From Pseudomonadota bacterium (GTDB lineage: Bacteria > Pseudomonadota > Gammaproteobacteria > Burkholderiales > Rhodocyclaceae), in NCBI GenBank assembly GCA_018241695.1, contig JAFEDH010000023.1, forward strand, positions 124,001 to 188,000: a stretch of 64,000 nt of DNA. The letters run 5' to 3'. Made by a program: the position numbers and the translations under genes. Positions 1 to 8,159 of the stretch are shown piece by piece; position 1 is the stretch's first letter; the number at the start of each line of letters is the position of its first letter. A model generated the notes under the pieces. The model made no database searches, was not told where the DNA came from, and saw only the letters and a list, made by a program, of their open reading frames with translations.

Positions 1-507
1 ATGGGTACCGGGAATGATCAGGTCGATGCCCGAAAACAGGGTGCCCTGGCCGATGAATTCCCGTGCCGCTCCGAGCACGGCCAGAACGCAGGTGAGGCCG
101 AAGCCGGTCATGAAACCGTCCCAGGCCGAATGCCAGACCGGGTTCTTGGCGGCGAAGGCCTCCACTCGCGCCAGCACGATGCAGTTGGTGACGATCAGGG
201 GGATGAAAATGCCCAGGATCAGGTAGAGATCGTGCAGCCAGGCATCGAAGGCCAGATCGACGATGGTGACCAGCGAGGCGATCACCAGAATGAATACCGG
301 AATGCGGATTTCGTAGGGAATGAAGGCGCGCAAGGCTGATACCGAGAGATTCGACAGGGCCATGACCACCGCCGTGGCGAGACCCAGACTGACGGAGTTG
401 GTGAAGGTGCTGGTCACGGCGAGCGTGGGGCACAGGCCCAGCACCTGGGCCAGGATGCTGTTCTGCTTCCACAGGCCGTTGTGGGTGATTTCGCGGAATG
501 TGCTCAT
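1..507 (-). CDS. rnfE: RnfE, electron transport complex membrane subunit (3' end outside window)
   Basis: RnfE/RsxE is a multi-spanning inner-membrane subunit of the Rnf complex, which couples ferredoxin:NAD+ electron transfer to ion movement. The visible 169 residues start at an ATG at 507 and contain the family features LVTNCIVLARVEAFA and FMTGFGLTCVLAVLGAARE, separated by hydrophobic helices. The start overlaps the rnfG stop codon as ATGA, so it is translationally coupled and last in the rnfABCDGE order. The reading frame is open to the window edge, so the C-terminal part lies outside. Identity is firm from both sequence and gene order. Confidence 0.95.
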   Translation of the reverse strand, partial: MSTFREITHNGLWKQNSILAQVLGLCPTLAVTSTFTNSVSLGLATAVVMALSNLSVSALRAFIPYEIRIPVFILVIASLVTIVDLAFDAWLHDLYLILGIFIPLIVTNCIVLARVEAFAAKNPVWHSAWDGFMTGFGLTCVLAVLGAAREFIGQGTLFSGIDLIIPGTH

Positions 508-1208
508 GGTCGGGCCTCCTGATAGGTGGCATTGTCGCTCAGGCCGAACAGGGTTTGCGTGCGCGGCTGCACCCATTCGAGCGCACGACGGGTGGCATTG
601 GTGACGGCGCGGGGTGAAATGGTGGCACCGGCCATCTGATCGATGCGGCCGCCATCCTTGCGTACCTTGAAGTCCTCGGCAGGAATCTGCGCGAAGCCGA
701 CATCATTGAACTGGCTGATCCAGGGGTGGGCCTTGTTGCGGTCTTTCTTGGGGTCGATGTAATCGCCCAGGCCGGGGGTTTCCTTGTGCTCGGTCACCCG
801 CACCGCGGCGAGCGTGCCGTCAGTCTTGACTGCCAGCAGCAGGCCGATGCGGCCGGAATAGCCATCCGGTGCCGCCGCCTCGAACACCAGCGCCACGGGT
901 GCGCCGTCCTTGCGGGCGCGGTAGAGCAGGGTGGGTTCGGTGAGCCCCAGGGCGGGGACAGGGGGAAGGGTGATGGCATCTTGCAGGAGTTCGTTGTCAT
1001 AGGCGTCACGGGGGATCACGGCATTGATCAGGGCCAGCTTTTCCATCCGGGCACTGGCTTCGAGTGCCGGCTTGGTTGCCTGGTAGGTCGCCGCCATGAT
1101 TGCGGTGAAGGCGATGCAGAACAGCGCCAGGATAAATGCGGTCCGGGTGGAGATGCGCAGGATCGAGGCGGGAGGCGGAGCCGCCGGATGGATCGGTTCC
1201 TGGCTCAC
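504..1208 (-). CDS. rnfG: RnfG, FMN-carrying periplasmic subunit of Rnf complex
   Basis: RnfG carries a covalently bound FMN on the periplasmic side of the Rnf complex. The 234-residue protein has one N-terminal membrane segment (around residues 22-42) followed by an FMN-binding domain. The flavinylation motif is visible as DQMAGATIS near the C-terminus; the Thr of GAT is the expected attachment residue. I place the start at GTG 1208 because it overlaps the rnfD stop as GTGA and gives the normal family length; the open frame continues upstream only as a shadow of rnfD. The 3' end overlaps rnfE as ATGA. No apbE flavin transferase gene is visible in the window. Confidence 0.92.
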   Translation of the reverse strand: MSQEPIHPAAPPPASILRISTRTAFILALFCIAFTAIMAATYQATKPALEASARMEKLALINAVIPRDAYDNELLQDAITLPPVPALGLTEPTLLYRARKDGAPVALVFEAAAPDGYSGRIGLLLAVKTDGTLAAVRVTEHKETPGLGDYIDPKKDRNKAHPWISQFNDVGFAQIPAEDFKVRKDGGRIDQMAGATISPRAVTNATRRALEWVQPRTQTLFGLSDNATYQEARP

Positions 1209-2227
1209 GGATGCCCCCCCTTGCCCTTGTTCCTGATTTTGTGGCCGAAGACGGGTGGCTGGGTATACATGTCGATCAGGGGCACGCCGATATTCATCAG
1301 CATCACGGCGAAGGCTATGCCGTCCGGATAGGCGCCGAAGGTGCGGATCACCCAGGTCAGGAGGCCGATCGCGGCGCCGAAGATGAGTTTGCCGCGCGGG
1401 GTGGTGGCACCGGAAACCGGGTCGGTGACAATGAAAAAAGCGCCCAGCAGGGTGCCGCCGGAGAACAGATGGAACAGGGGTGAGGCATAGAGTCCGGGGT
1501 TGGCCAGATGGGCGAGCCCCGCGCACAGGCCAAGCCCCGCGAGGAAGGCCGTGGGCAGATGCCAGGTGATGAGTCGCTGCTGGAGCAGCCAGAGTCCGCC
1601 GGCGAGATAACCCAGCGCGATCCACTCCCAGCCCTTGCCGCCCAGATAGCCGAAGACGGGTCCGCTGCCGGTGACGGCTTCCACCGTGGTCCGGGCGTTG
1701 CCATGCAGGGCGGTGCGCAGGGCATCGAGCGGCGTGGCCATGGTGAGGCCATCGAGTTCCCGGTTGCCGAAGATGAGCCGCATCTGGGTGGCGAAATCGG
1801 CGGCTCCCGCGGGCCACTGGGACATCAGCAGCGGATAGGCCACAATCATCAGGCAAAAGGCCGCCATGGCGGGGTTGAAGGGGTTTTGCCCCAATCCGCC
1901 GTAGAGGTGCTTGACGATCACGATGGCAAAGGCGGTACCCACCACGATCAGCCACCAGGGGCCGATGGGCGGGAAGGTGAGGGCGATCAGCCAGGCGGTG
2001 ACCAGGGCTGATCCGTCGGAGACGAAGAGCCACACGGGTTTCCTGCGCAGGAACAGCACCAGTGCTTCGGTCCCCAGGGCCGTGGCCGAGGCCAGGCCCA
2101 GCTGGATCAGGATCGAGGCGCCGAAAAAGTGGACGTAGGCGGCAACTCCCGGCAGCAGGGCGGCCAGAACCCGCACCATGACGCTGCGCACGCTGGCGGG
2201 CTGGAGAACGAAGGGGGAGTTGTTCAT
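1205..2227 (-). CDS. rnfD: RnfD, flavinylated membrane subunit of Rnf complex
   Basis: RnfD is an integral membrane flavoprotein of the NqrB/RnfD family and part of the ion-translocating core. The 340-residue product is almost entirely hydrophobic helices. The motif DPVSGATTPRGK, around residue 275, contains the Thr that carries FMN in characterised homologues. The stretch HLYGGLGQNPFNPAM is also typical of the family. The ATG overlaps the rnfC stop codon by four bases (ATGA), and the 3' end overlaps rnfG. Length matches the family. Confidence 0.95.
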   Translation of the reverse strand: MNNSPFVLQPASVRSVMVRVLAALLPGVAAYVHFFGASILIQLGLASATALGTEALVLFLRRKPVWLFVSDGSALVTAWLIALTFPPIGPWWLIVVGTAFAIVIVKHLYGGLGQNPFNPAMAAFCLMIVAYPLLMSQWPAGAADFATQMRLIFGNRELDGLTMATPLDALRTALHGNARTTVEAVTGSGPVFGYLGGKGWEWIALGYLAGGLWLLQQRLITWHLPTAFLAGLGLCAGLAHLANPGLYASPLFHLFSGGTLLGAFFIVTDPVSGATTPRGKLIFGAAIGLLTWVIRTFGAYPDGIAFAVMLMNIGVPLIDMYTQPPVFGHKIRNKGKGGHP

Positions 2228-3813
2228 GTTCCGGATTCGCCGGCGGGCGGAAGATCTGTGGTGGCAGACTGGGTGCGCCGGATCGCGGCGGCGATCAGGG
2301 CCTGGTCATCGGTATCGGCGCCGCCGGCGGAAGGATCGATACCGATTCTGGCCTTGGTGGCGGCAGCTTTGGCGGCGAGGCGTGCGGCACGTTCCTCTTT
2401 TTCCCGCTCTTCCCGGTGCTGGCGGAATTCATAGCGGTCCCGTGCCGCATCGGCGGAATCCTTCTCCCGCTCCCGGGCCCAGATTTCACTCTTGGCGAAA
2501 CGGAAGTAGTCGACCAGGGGAATATGGGAAGGGCAGACATAGGTACAGCAACCGCACTCGATGCAGTCGAAGAGATGGTATTCCTGAGCTTTTCCGAAGC
2601 TTTTCGCCCTGGAGTGCCAGTACATTTCGAAAGGCTGGAGATCGGCAGGACAGGCCTTGGCGCACTCGCCGCAGCGGATGCAGGGCATTTCCGGCGCGGG
2701 TGGCGGGAACAGGGCCGGAGAGCCCACCAGAATGCAGTTGGTGGCCTTGACCACCGGTACCTGACGGCTGGGCATGGCATAACCCATCATCGGGCCTCCC
2801 ATGATGAAACGGTCGGTATCGGGTTTGGGACCGGCCCGGGCGACGACGTAATCCATCGGGGTACCGAACAGCACCTCGTAGTTGCCCGGACGTTCGACAT
2901 TGCCCGCAACGGTGACAATGCGGGAAAGCAGGGGACGACCCTTTTCCAGGGCTTCGTGGATCGCGAACACCGTGCCGGTGTTGAAACACTGGACGCCATA
3001 ATCGGTAGATCGTTCACCGTGGGGCACCTCGATCCCGGTGAGGACCCGGATCAGCTGCTTGGCGCCGCCTGCGGGATAACGGGTGGGTACGGCGACGATC
3101 TGGATTCTGCCACCCCGTTCACCCAGCCGTCCGCTTGCAGCCTGCATGGCGGCTACGGCTTCAGGCTTGTTGTCCTCGATGCCGACCAGGATTTCCTCCG
3201 CTCCGAGCAGTTCGCCCATGATGGTGGCGCCGGCAAGAATTGCGTTGGCCTGCTCGCGCATCTGCATGTCGTCGCAGGTGATGAAGGGTTCGCATTCGGC
3301 GCCGTTAATCACCAGATGCCTGAGGCCTCCTTTGGAACTGCCGCGGCTGCCCGGGCCCGGCTTGAGTTTGAGATGGGAAGGAAATACGGCACCTCCCAGC
3401 CCGACGATGCCCGCGTCACGCAGCAGGTCGCGCACCTGGTCGCCGGGCAGGGAGCGCCAGGGAACGGGGCGGCACTCGACCCAGGCATCCTCGCCGTCGG
3501 GTGCGATCACCACGCACAGGGTGGAGAGTCCGGAGGCATGGGCCATGACCCGCGCTTCCACCGCCACCACCCGGCCTGACGTGGAAGCATGGATGGCGGC
3601 GGAGATATTGCCGTCGGCGGCACCGATCAGCTGGCCCTTGAGCACATGCTGACCGGCCCGCACCAGGGGCCGGGGCGTACCGCCGATGCTCTGGTGCAGC
3701 GGAATTACCAGTTCTGGGGGTAGGGGCAGGGTAGCAATGGCGGCCCGGGTGGAGCTGGACTTGTGGGTCGGGGGCTTGACCCCCCCGTTGAAGGCGAACA
3801 GGCGACGCAGCAT
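2224..3813 (-). CDS. rnfC: RnfC, NADH-dehydrogenase-like iron-sulfur subunit of Rnf complex
   Basis: RnfC is the peripheral cytoplasmic subunit that interacts with NAD(H). The 529-residue product has an N-terminal RnfC barrel-sandwich region, an NADH/FMN-binding region with GLGGAVFPSHLK and NGAECEPFITCD, and two 4Fe-4S motifs around residues 375-425 (CIRCGECAKACP and CIECGCCTYVCP). A charged Glu/Arg/Ala-rich tail of about 70 residues follows; such tails vary greatly in length between RnfC proteins. The ATG at 3813 shares one base with the rnfB stop (TGATG). An open frame extends upstream to 3948, but that part is antisense-frame sequence of rnfB. Confidence 0.95.
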   Translation of the reverse strand: MLRRLFAFNGGVKPPTHKSSSTRAAIATLPLPPELVIPLHQSIGGTPRPLVRAGQHVLKGQLIGAADGNISAAIHASTSGRVVAVEARVMAHASGLSTLCVVIAPDGEDAWVECRPVPWRSLPGDQVRDLLRDAGIVGLGGAVFPSHLKLKPGPGSRGSSKGGLRHLVINGAECEPFITCDDMQMREQANAILAGATIMGELLGAEEILVGIEDNKPEAVAAMQAASGRLGERGGRIQIVAVPTRYPAGGAKQLIRVLTGIEVPHGERSTDYGVQCFNTGTVFAIHEALEKGRPLLSRIVTVAGNVERPGNYEVLFGTPMDYVVARAGPKPDTDRFIMGGPMMGYAMPSRQVPVVKATNCILVGSPALFPPPAPEMPCIRCGECAKACPADLQPFEMYWHSRAKSFGKAQEYHLFDCIECGCCTYVCPSHIPLVDYFRFAKSEIWAREREKDSADAARDRYEFRQHREEREKEERAARLAAKAAATKARIGIDPSAGGADTDDQALIAAAIRRTQSATTDLPPAGESGT

Positions 3814-4373
3814 CAGGCGACTTTCTGCCGGGGCTTGATGGGGATGACCGGATAACGCCACTTCCAGGTCTCCACGGTTTCGGCGATGGGAACCATTGCA
3901 ATGCAGTCCACGGGGCAGGGTGGCAGGCACAGTTCGCAGCCGGTACAAAGGCTATCGACCACGGTGTGCATCTGCTTGGCTGCGCCGACGATGGCATCTA
4001 CCGGGCAGGCCTGGATGCAGAGCGTGCAGCCGATGCACAGGTTCTCGTCGATGACGGCGACACTCTTCGGTTTTTCCACGCCATGCTCGGCGGAGAGCGG
4101 CTTGGCTTCGCGGCCGAGCAGGTCGGCCAGTTTGCGGATGCCTTCTTCGCCGCCCGGCGGGCACTGGTTGATCTCCGCCTCTCCCTTGGCGATCGCCGTC
4201 GCGTAGGGCTTGCAGCCCGGAAAGCCACACTGTCCACACTGGGTCTGGGGCAGGATGGCGTCGATCTTTTCGACCAGGGGGTCGCCTTCGACCCTGAACC
4301 TGACAGCCGCATAACCCAGGGCAGCGCCAAGAACAACGGCGCCGAGCGCCATGACGAGGATGGCGGCAATCAT
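3813..4373 (-). CDS. rnfB: RnfB, multi-cluster ferredoxin-like subunit of Rnf complex
   Basis: RnfB passes electrons from ferredoxin into the Rnf complex. The 186-residue protein begins with one membrane helix (residues 1-25). It is followed by the four-Cys motif [13 protein letters not shown] and CPPGGE, and then two ferredoxin-type motifs, [16 protein letters not shown] and [16 protein letters not shown]. All cluster-ligating cysteines are present, giving three predicted 4Fe-4S clusters. It lies 61 bases downstream of rnfA, the only sizeable gap in the operon, and is coupled to rnfC. Confidence 0.96.
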   Translation of the reverse strand: MIAAILVMALGAVVLGAALGYAAVRFRVEGDPLVEKIDAILPQTQCGQCGFPGCKPYATAIAKGEAEINQCPPGGEEGIRKLADLLGREAKPLSAEHGVEKPKSVAVIDENLCIGCTLCIQACPVDAIVGAAKQMHTVVDSLCTGCELCLPPCPVDCIAMVPIAETVETWKWRYPVIPIKPRQKVA

Positions 4374-4434
4374 CCGGCACTACCCGCGGGTGCTGTCGCG
4401 GCAATGGCGGCCCGGTAATTCGCGTTTCCCGCAG

Positions 4435-5019
4435 TCATTTGAACTTGTCCAGTCCGGCGAAGCCCATGAAGGCGAGGCTCATCAGTCCACCGGTGATGAA
4501 GCCGATGGAGGCACCACGGAAATGTGCGGGGACGTCGGCACCTTCGAGGCGCTCGCGGATGCCGGCGAACAGCACCAGAACCAGGGTGAATCCGACCGAA
4601 CTGCCAAAGCCGAAGAGCAGGGACTGGAGAAAATCGTGCTTCAGGCTGACATTGAGCAGGGGCACGCCGAGGACCGCGCAGTTGGTCGTAATCAGGGGCA
4701 GATAGATGCCCAGTACCTGGTGCAGGGCCGGACTGGTCTTCTGCACCACCAGCTCGGTGAACTGGACGATGGCAGCAATGGTGACGATGAAGGAAAGGGT
4801 GCGCAGATATTCCAGCCCGAAAGGCTCGAGCATCCATTTGTCCAGCAGATAGCTGGAGCCGCTGCCCAGGGTGAGGACAAAGGTGGTGGCGGCGCCCATG
4901 CCGATGGCCGTTTCCAGTTTCTTGGAAACTCCCATGAAGGGGCACAGGCCGAGAATTCGCACCAAAACCACGTTGTTGACGAGGACGGCACCGAGAAGAA
5001 CGAACAGGTAGCTGGTCAT
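4435..5019 (-). CDS. rnfA: RnfA, membrane subunit of Rnf complex
   Basis: RnfA is a six-helix inner-membrane protein that, with RnfE, frames the ion pathway of the Rnf complex. The product of 194 residues is the usual family length. It contains [18 protein letters not shown] near the N-terminus and the paired motif [15 protein letters not shown], both hallmarks of the RnfA/RnfE fold. The start is set at ATG 5019 (MTSYLFVLL) because the upstream in-frame ATG adds 15 residues not seen in the family. It is the first gene of the minus-strand operon. Confidence 0.95.
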   Translation of the reverse strand: MTSYLFVLLGAVLVNNVVLVRILGLCPFMGVSKKLETAIGMGAATTFVLTLGSGSSYLLDKWMLEPFGLEYLRTLSFIVTIAAIVQFTELVVQKTSPALHQVLGIYLPLITTNCAVLGVPLLNVSLKHDFLQSLLFGFGSSVGFTLVLVLFAGIRERLEGADVPAHFRGASIGFITGGLMSLAFMGFAGLDKFK

Positions 5020-5075
5020 GGTGGCAGGGCGGAAAGAGGCTCCGGGCGGCAACGGTGCTGGCATTCGGAGGATTC

Positions 5076-5105
5076 ATTATCGCCCGGTCCGGGGCGATTC
5101 CACAA
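5076..5105 (-). promoter_or_regulatory. Candidate sigma70 promoter for the rnf operon
   Basis: On the minus strand a -10-like GATAAT (5081-5076) is preceded, after 18 bases, by TTGTGG (5105-5100). It lies about 57 bases upstream of the rnfA start and is the best match to a sigma70 promoter in this gap. The -35 match is weak, so this is a candidate only. Confidence 0.35.
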
Positions 5106-5204
5106 TTGGTGGCAATGATATTTGAGGCTGGAATCACCTCCATTTCCCGGGCTGAGGTATTGGATGACGAGGTTGTTGCGAATACACAACGCAGCCTGCA
5201 ACAT

Positions 5205-5235
5205 ATTTAAATTAACGATAGTCGAAATTTAAATT
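5205..5235. repeat. Two ATTTAAATT copies 22 bp apart upstream of the TonB receptor
   Basis: ATTTAAATT occurs at 5205-5213 and again at 5227-5235, where it sits inside AAATTTAAATT. The start-to-start distance is 22 bp, about two DNA turns. The rest of the 349-bp gap between rnfA and the receptor gene (5020-5368) holds no gene that I can support. A -10-like TATAGT follows at 5243-5248, so the repeats could be an operator pair for the receptor promoter. That role is inference. Confidence 0.4.
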
Positions 5236-5368
5236 GCCACCGTATAGTGAGGGCGGCTCAATGGGCTATTCCGGGCTGAAAGATGTGCAATGAAGAAAAA
5301 GCATCCAGTGTCGATTTGCTGTCCTGTCATCGGTCCTGTGCCCCACCCTGTAATCGGAGGAGATCCTT

Positions 5369-7957
5369 ATGTCACAACGGAACCACAGAAGAATCCAGCA
5401 TTTTCCCGTCAAGCCCGTCGCGGCCGCCCTGTTCTCCCTGACCATCGCCGGGGGCGCCTCGCTTGCGCATGCCCAGGCTCTGGAAGAGGTCATCGTCACC
5501 GCCCAGAAACAGGCGGAATCCCTCCAGGCTGTCCCCATTTCGATTCAGGCGTTTGATGCCAAGGCGCTGGAAACCGGGGGTGTGACTTCGGTCTTCGACA
5601 TCAAGACCGTCGCTCCTGCGGTCTCGATCAAGAATTTCCCCGTGGCTTCCGAGGATCTGCTGATCACCATGCGTGGCGTGCCGGTGACCAACATCAATAT
5701 CTTCAATGACCCGCCCACCTCGATCAACATCGACGGCATCTACATTGCCCGTAACAGCGGCCTCAACATGACCGTGGCCGATCTGGCTGGTGTCGAAGTG
5801 CTGAAGGGGCCGCAGGGCACCCTCTATGGCCGGAATGCCATTTCGGGCGCGGTGAACTTCACCACGCAGCGCCCCTCCACCGATGCCCTTTCCTTCTCGG
5901 AAGCGCTGACGATCGGCAACTACAACCGTCTGGTATCCAAAACCTCGGTGAATGTTCCCCTGACCAGCAATTTCGCAGCCAAACTGGCCTACGTTCATGA
6001 TCAAAGCGATGGCTTCGTCGGCGACAGCAATGGCAGCGGCCAGCATTGGGGCGATCGCAAGGCTGACGCCGGTCGCCTGGATTTCCGCTGGAAGCCTTCC
6101 GACCGGGTCACGGTCGATTATGGCTATGACTGGAATACGACCGATGCCATTCCCTGGGCCAACCAGTGCCTGAGCAATCTGTCGTCGAATCCCGGATCCA
6201 AGGCTAAACCGATCAATGGTTCGGGTGGACCGCTGGTTGGTATGGGCTACATCAATGTGGGTTGCACCTCGACCTACCAGTCGGCCCTGCCCATGCCTAA
6301 TGGCCCCGTCCTCTTCATGCCACCCAAAAACCACTGGGACAATACCGGCCACATGCTGAAGGTGGAGTGGGAGGTCAGTTCCACGCTCACTTTCCGCTCC
6401 CTGACCGGTTACCGGCAGATGTCGAACAATATCCATCAGATCATCAATACCGATAACCGTAACGTGATCGGCGGTTTCACCACGGTATTGCCCGCCTTGC
6501 CGCAGTTTCCAGCAGCACGTGCCTATAGCCCGCTGGTGCCCGCCACTACCGTCGCGGGATTCAATGTTCCCGCCCAGAACGTCATCACCAATGACAAGTA
6601 CCTGTCCCAGGAATTCGACCTGATCGGCCATCCCTCGGATACCTTCAAGTACACCGCGGGAGCATACTTCTTCGACGAAAAAGGCACCAACCAGATCACG
6701 CCCTCCGAGCAGACAGTGGCCCTGGATTTTGGCGCACCCTTTGCCGCCATTCCTGGTCAGGGACCGATCGGGCTGATCAACTTTGGCAATGGAACCGCAT
6801 CGAAAGCCCACAATACTTCCTGGGCGCTCTTCGGCCAATTCACCTGGACGCCGGATATTCTGAGCAAGAAGCTGGATATCACCCCCGGCCTGCGCTACAC
6901 GCGCGATACCCGCGATGCGGCGCTGGCCAACAACGGGTCGACCACGGTTTTCTATGCGCCTAATGGCATTTCGGCACCGGTCAGCGGCTTGCTGTTCCCT
7001 GGAGCCACCCAGGCGGTTCCCGCCGGGTATATCGTGATCCCCGGCGCTCCCATCGTGGCAGCATCCAGCGGTTCGCTGACCTTCTCCAAGACCTCGCCCA
7101 GCCTGACCCTGACCTATCACCTGGATGACGACAAGATGATCTATGGCAAGATCGTCAAGGGTTATCGCTCCGGCGGTTTCAATGCATCGGCCTCATCCGC
7201 AGCGTTGTTCACCCGGGGGTATGCACCGGAAACCCTTACCTCCACCGAACTCGGTTTCAAGGGGGAATTCTTCGAGCATCGCCTGCGCACCAACTTCGCC
7301 CTGTTCCAGAGCAAGTACGACAACCAGCAGATCACGGTGGCCAAGACCTACATTTCCACCTCGACCTATGATGTGACCAATGCCGGCAAGTCCACTTATA
7401 CCGGTTATGAGTTCGACGTAATGGCGGCGGTAACTGATGCGCTGAAACTGTCGTTCAACCTTTCCCACGTGACCTTCAAGTACGACCAGGTTCTCGATCA
7501 GGGGCTGGATGGCACCACGGCGGATGTGACCCGGTTCTATCATATCCTGCCTTCCCGCAACAGCTACTCCCTGTCGGCTGACTATTCCTTCGGCAAGGTG
7601 GGTCCAGGCAAACTGGACGGCAACCTGAACTACACCTATACCAGCGAGAACTCGACCGGTGCCACGGATGTTTATACGATCGCGGGCGGCGTGGCCACGC
7701 TGTTGCAGACTATCAACATGAACAACCGGCTGACACCGGGCTTTGGTCTCCTGAATGGTCGTCTTGCCTGGTCCGGCATCCAGGTGGGTCCGGGCAACAA
7801 GGGGGATCTGACGGTGGCGCTGTGGGGCAAGAATCTCAGCGACAAGCGCTCTCCGGGTTTTGTCATCGATCCGGCGGTGAGTCTTTTCATCGGTGCTGCT
7901 TCGCCCTGGATCGCACCGCGCACCTACGGCATTGATCTGATCTATCGCTATCAGTAA
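5369..7957 (+). CDS. TonB-dependent outer-membrane receptor
   Basis: This 862-residue protein is an outer-membrane beta-barrel that takes up a ligand with energy from TonB. A signal peptide occupies about residues 1-36 (cleavage near AHAQA), directly followed by a TonB-box-like LEEVIVTAQK. The plug domain covers about residues 50-170 and contains GPQGTLYGRNAISGAVN; the rest is barrel, with alternating aromatic strands. The last residue is Gln rather than the usual terminal aromatic (IDLIYRYQ). GGAGGA lies six bases upstream of the ATG. The gene is alone between rnf and uvrB and has its own terminator. Receptors with this N-terminal signature are often linked to steroid, terpenoid or aromatic substrates as well as siderophores; the ligand cannot be read from the sequence. 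Confidence 0.93.
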   Translation: MSQRNHRRIQHFPVKPVAAALFSLTIAGGASLAHAQALEEVIVTAQKQAESLQAVPISIQAFDAKALETGGVTSVFDIKTVAPAVSIKNFPVASEDLLITMRGVPVTNINIFNDPPTSINIDGIYIARNSGLNMTVADLAGVEVLKGPQGTLYGRNAISGAVNFTTQRPSTDALSFSEALTIGNYNRLVSKTSVNVPLTSNFAAKLAYVHDQSDGFVGDSNGSGQHWGDRKADAGRLDFRWKPSDRVTVDYGYDWNTTDAIPWANQCLSNLSSNPGSKAKPINGSGGPLVGMGYINVGCTSTYQSALPMPNGPVLFMPPKNHWDNTGHMLKVEWEVSSTLTFRSLTGYRQMSNNIHQIINTDNRNVIGGFTTVLPALPQFPAARAYSPLVPATTVAGFNVPAQNVITNDKYLSQEFDLIGHPSDTFKYTAGAYFFDEKGTNQITPSEQTVALDFGAPFAAIPGQGPIGLINFGNGTASKAHNTSWALFGQFTWTPDILSKKLDITPGLRYTRDTRDAALANNGSTTVFYAPNGISAPVSGLLFPGATQAVPAGYIVIPGAPIVAASSGSLTFSKTSPSLTLTYHLDDDKMIYGKIVKGYRSGGFNASASSAALFTRGYAPETLTSTELGFKGEFFEHRLRTNFALFQSKYDNQQITVAKTYISTSTYDVTNAGKSTYTGYEFDVMAAVTDALKLSFNLSHVTFKYDQVLDQGLDGTTADVTRFYHILPSRNSYSLSADYSFGKVGPGKLDGNLNYTYTSENSTGATDVYTIAGGVATLLQTINMNNRLTPGFGLLNGRLAWSGIQVGPGNKGDLTVALWGKNLSDKRSPGFVIDPAVSLFIGAASPWIAPRTYGIDLIYRYQ

Positions 7958-8017
7958 TACCGATACAGGGCACCTCGCACGGCACTACACCGCGCGGGGA
8001 AACCTGATGTAAGCCTG

Positions 8018-8047
8018 AGCCCGCCGGCATCCCCGGCGGGCTTTTTC
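8018..8047 (+). terminator. Rho-independent terminator after the TonB receptor
   Basis: A perfect 10-bp stem, AGCCCGCCGG (8018-8027) with CCGGCGGGCT (8033-8042), has a five-base loop and runs into TTTTTC. It lies 60 bases after the receptor stop codon and separates it from uvrB. Confidence 0.9.
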
Positions 8048-8159
8048 TTCGCTCAAGGGTGCAGGGCCGATGGGGTCAGATAGCTGCCGGGCAACAGCGC
8101 CGGGTGACGGCCAGTCGCTTCTTAACAGTTATCATGGGGTGACTGGCTGACTTCCGGGC

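Noticed and set aside
504..2033. Open frame of 509 residues covering rnfG and much of rnfD
   Set aside because: Only the part after GTG 1208 matches RnfG; the upstream part is an alternative frame of rnfD in GC-rich DNA.
5250..5368. Cobalamin riboswitch ahead of the TonB receptor
   Set aside because: I find no B12-box sequence or matching stems.
5290..5556. 88-residue frame starting MKKKHPVSICC ahead of and overlapping the TonB receptor
   Set aside because: No ribosome-binding site, most of it is an out-of-frame reading of the receptor gene, and no leader-peptide logic is visible.
5372..7120. Long antisense open frame (582 residues) within the TonB receptor
   Set aside because: High-GC codon bias opens the opposite strand; the translation is not protein-like and lacks domains.
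8050..8159. LexA operator for uvrB
   Set aside because: No CTGT-N8-ACAG-type palindrome is present in the upstream region.
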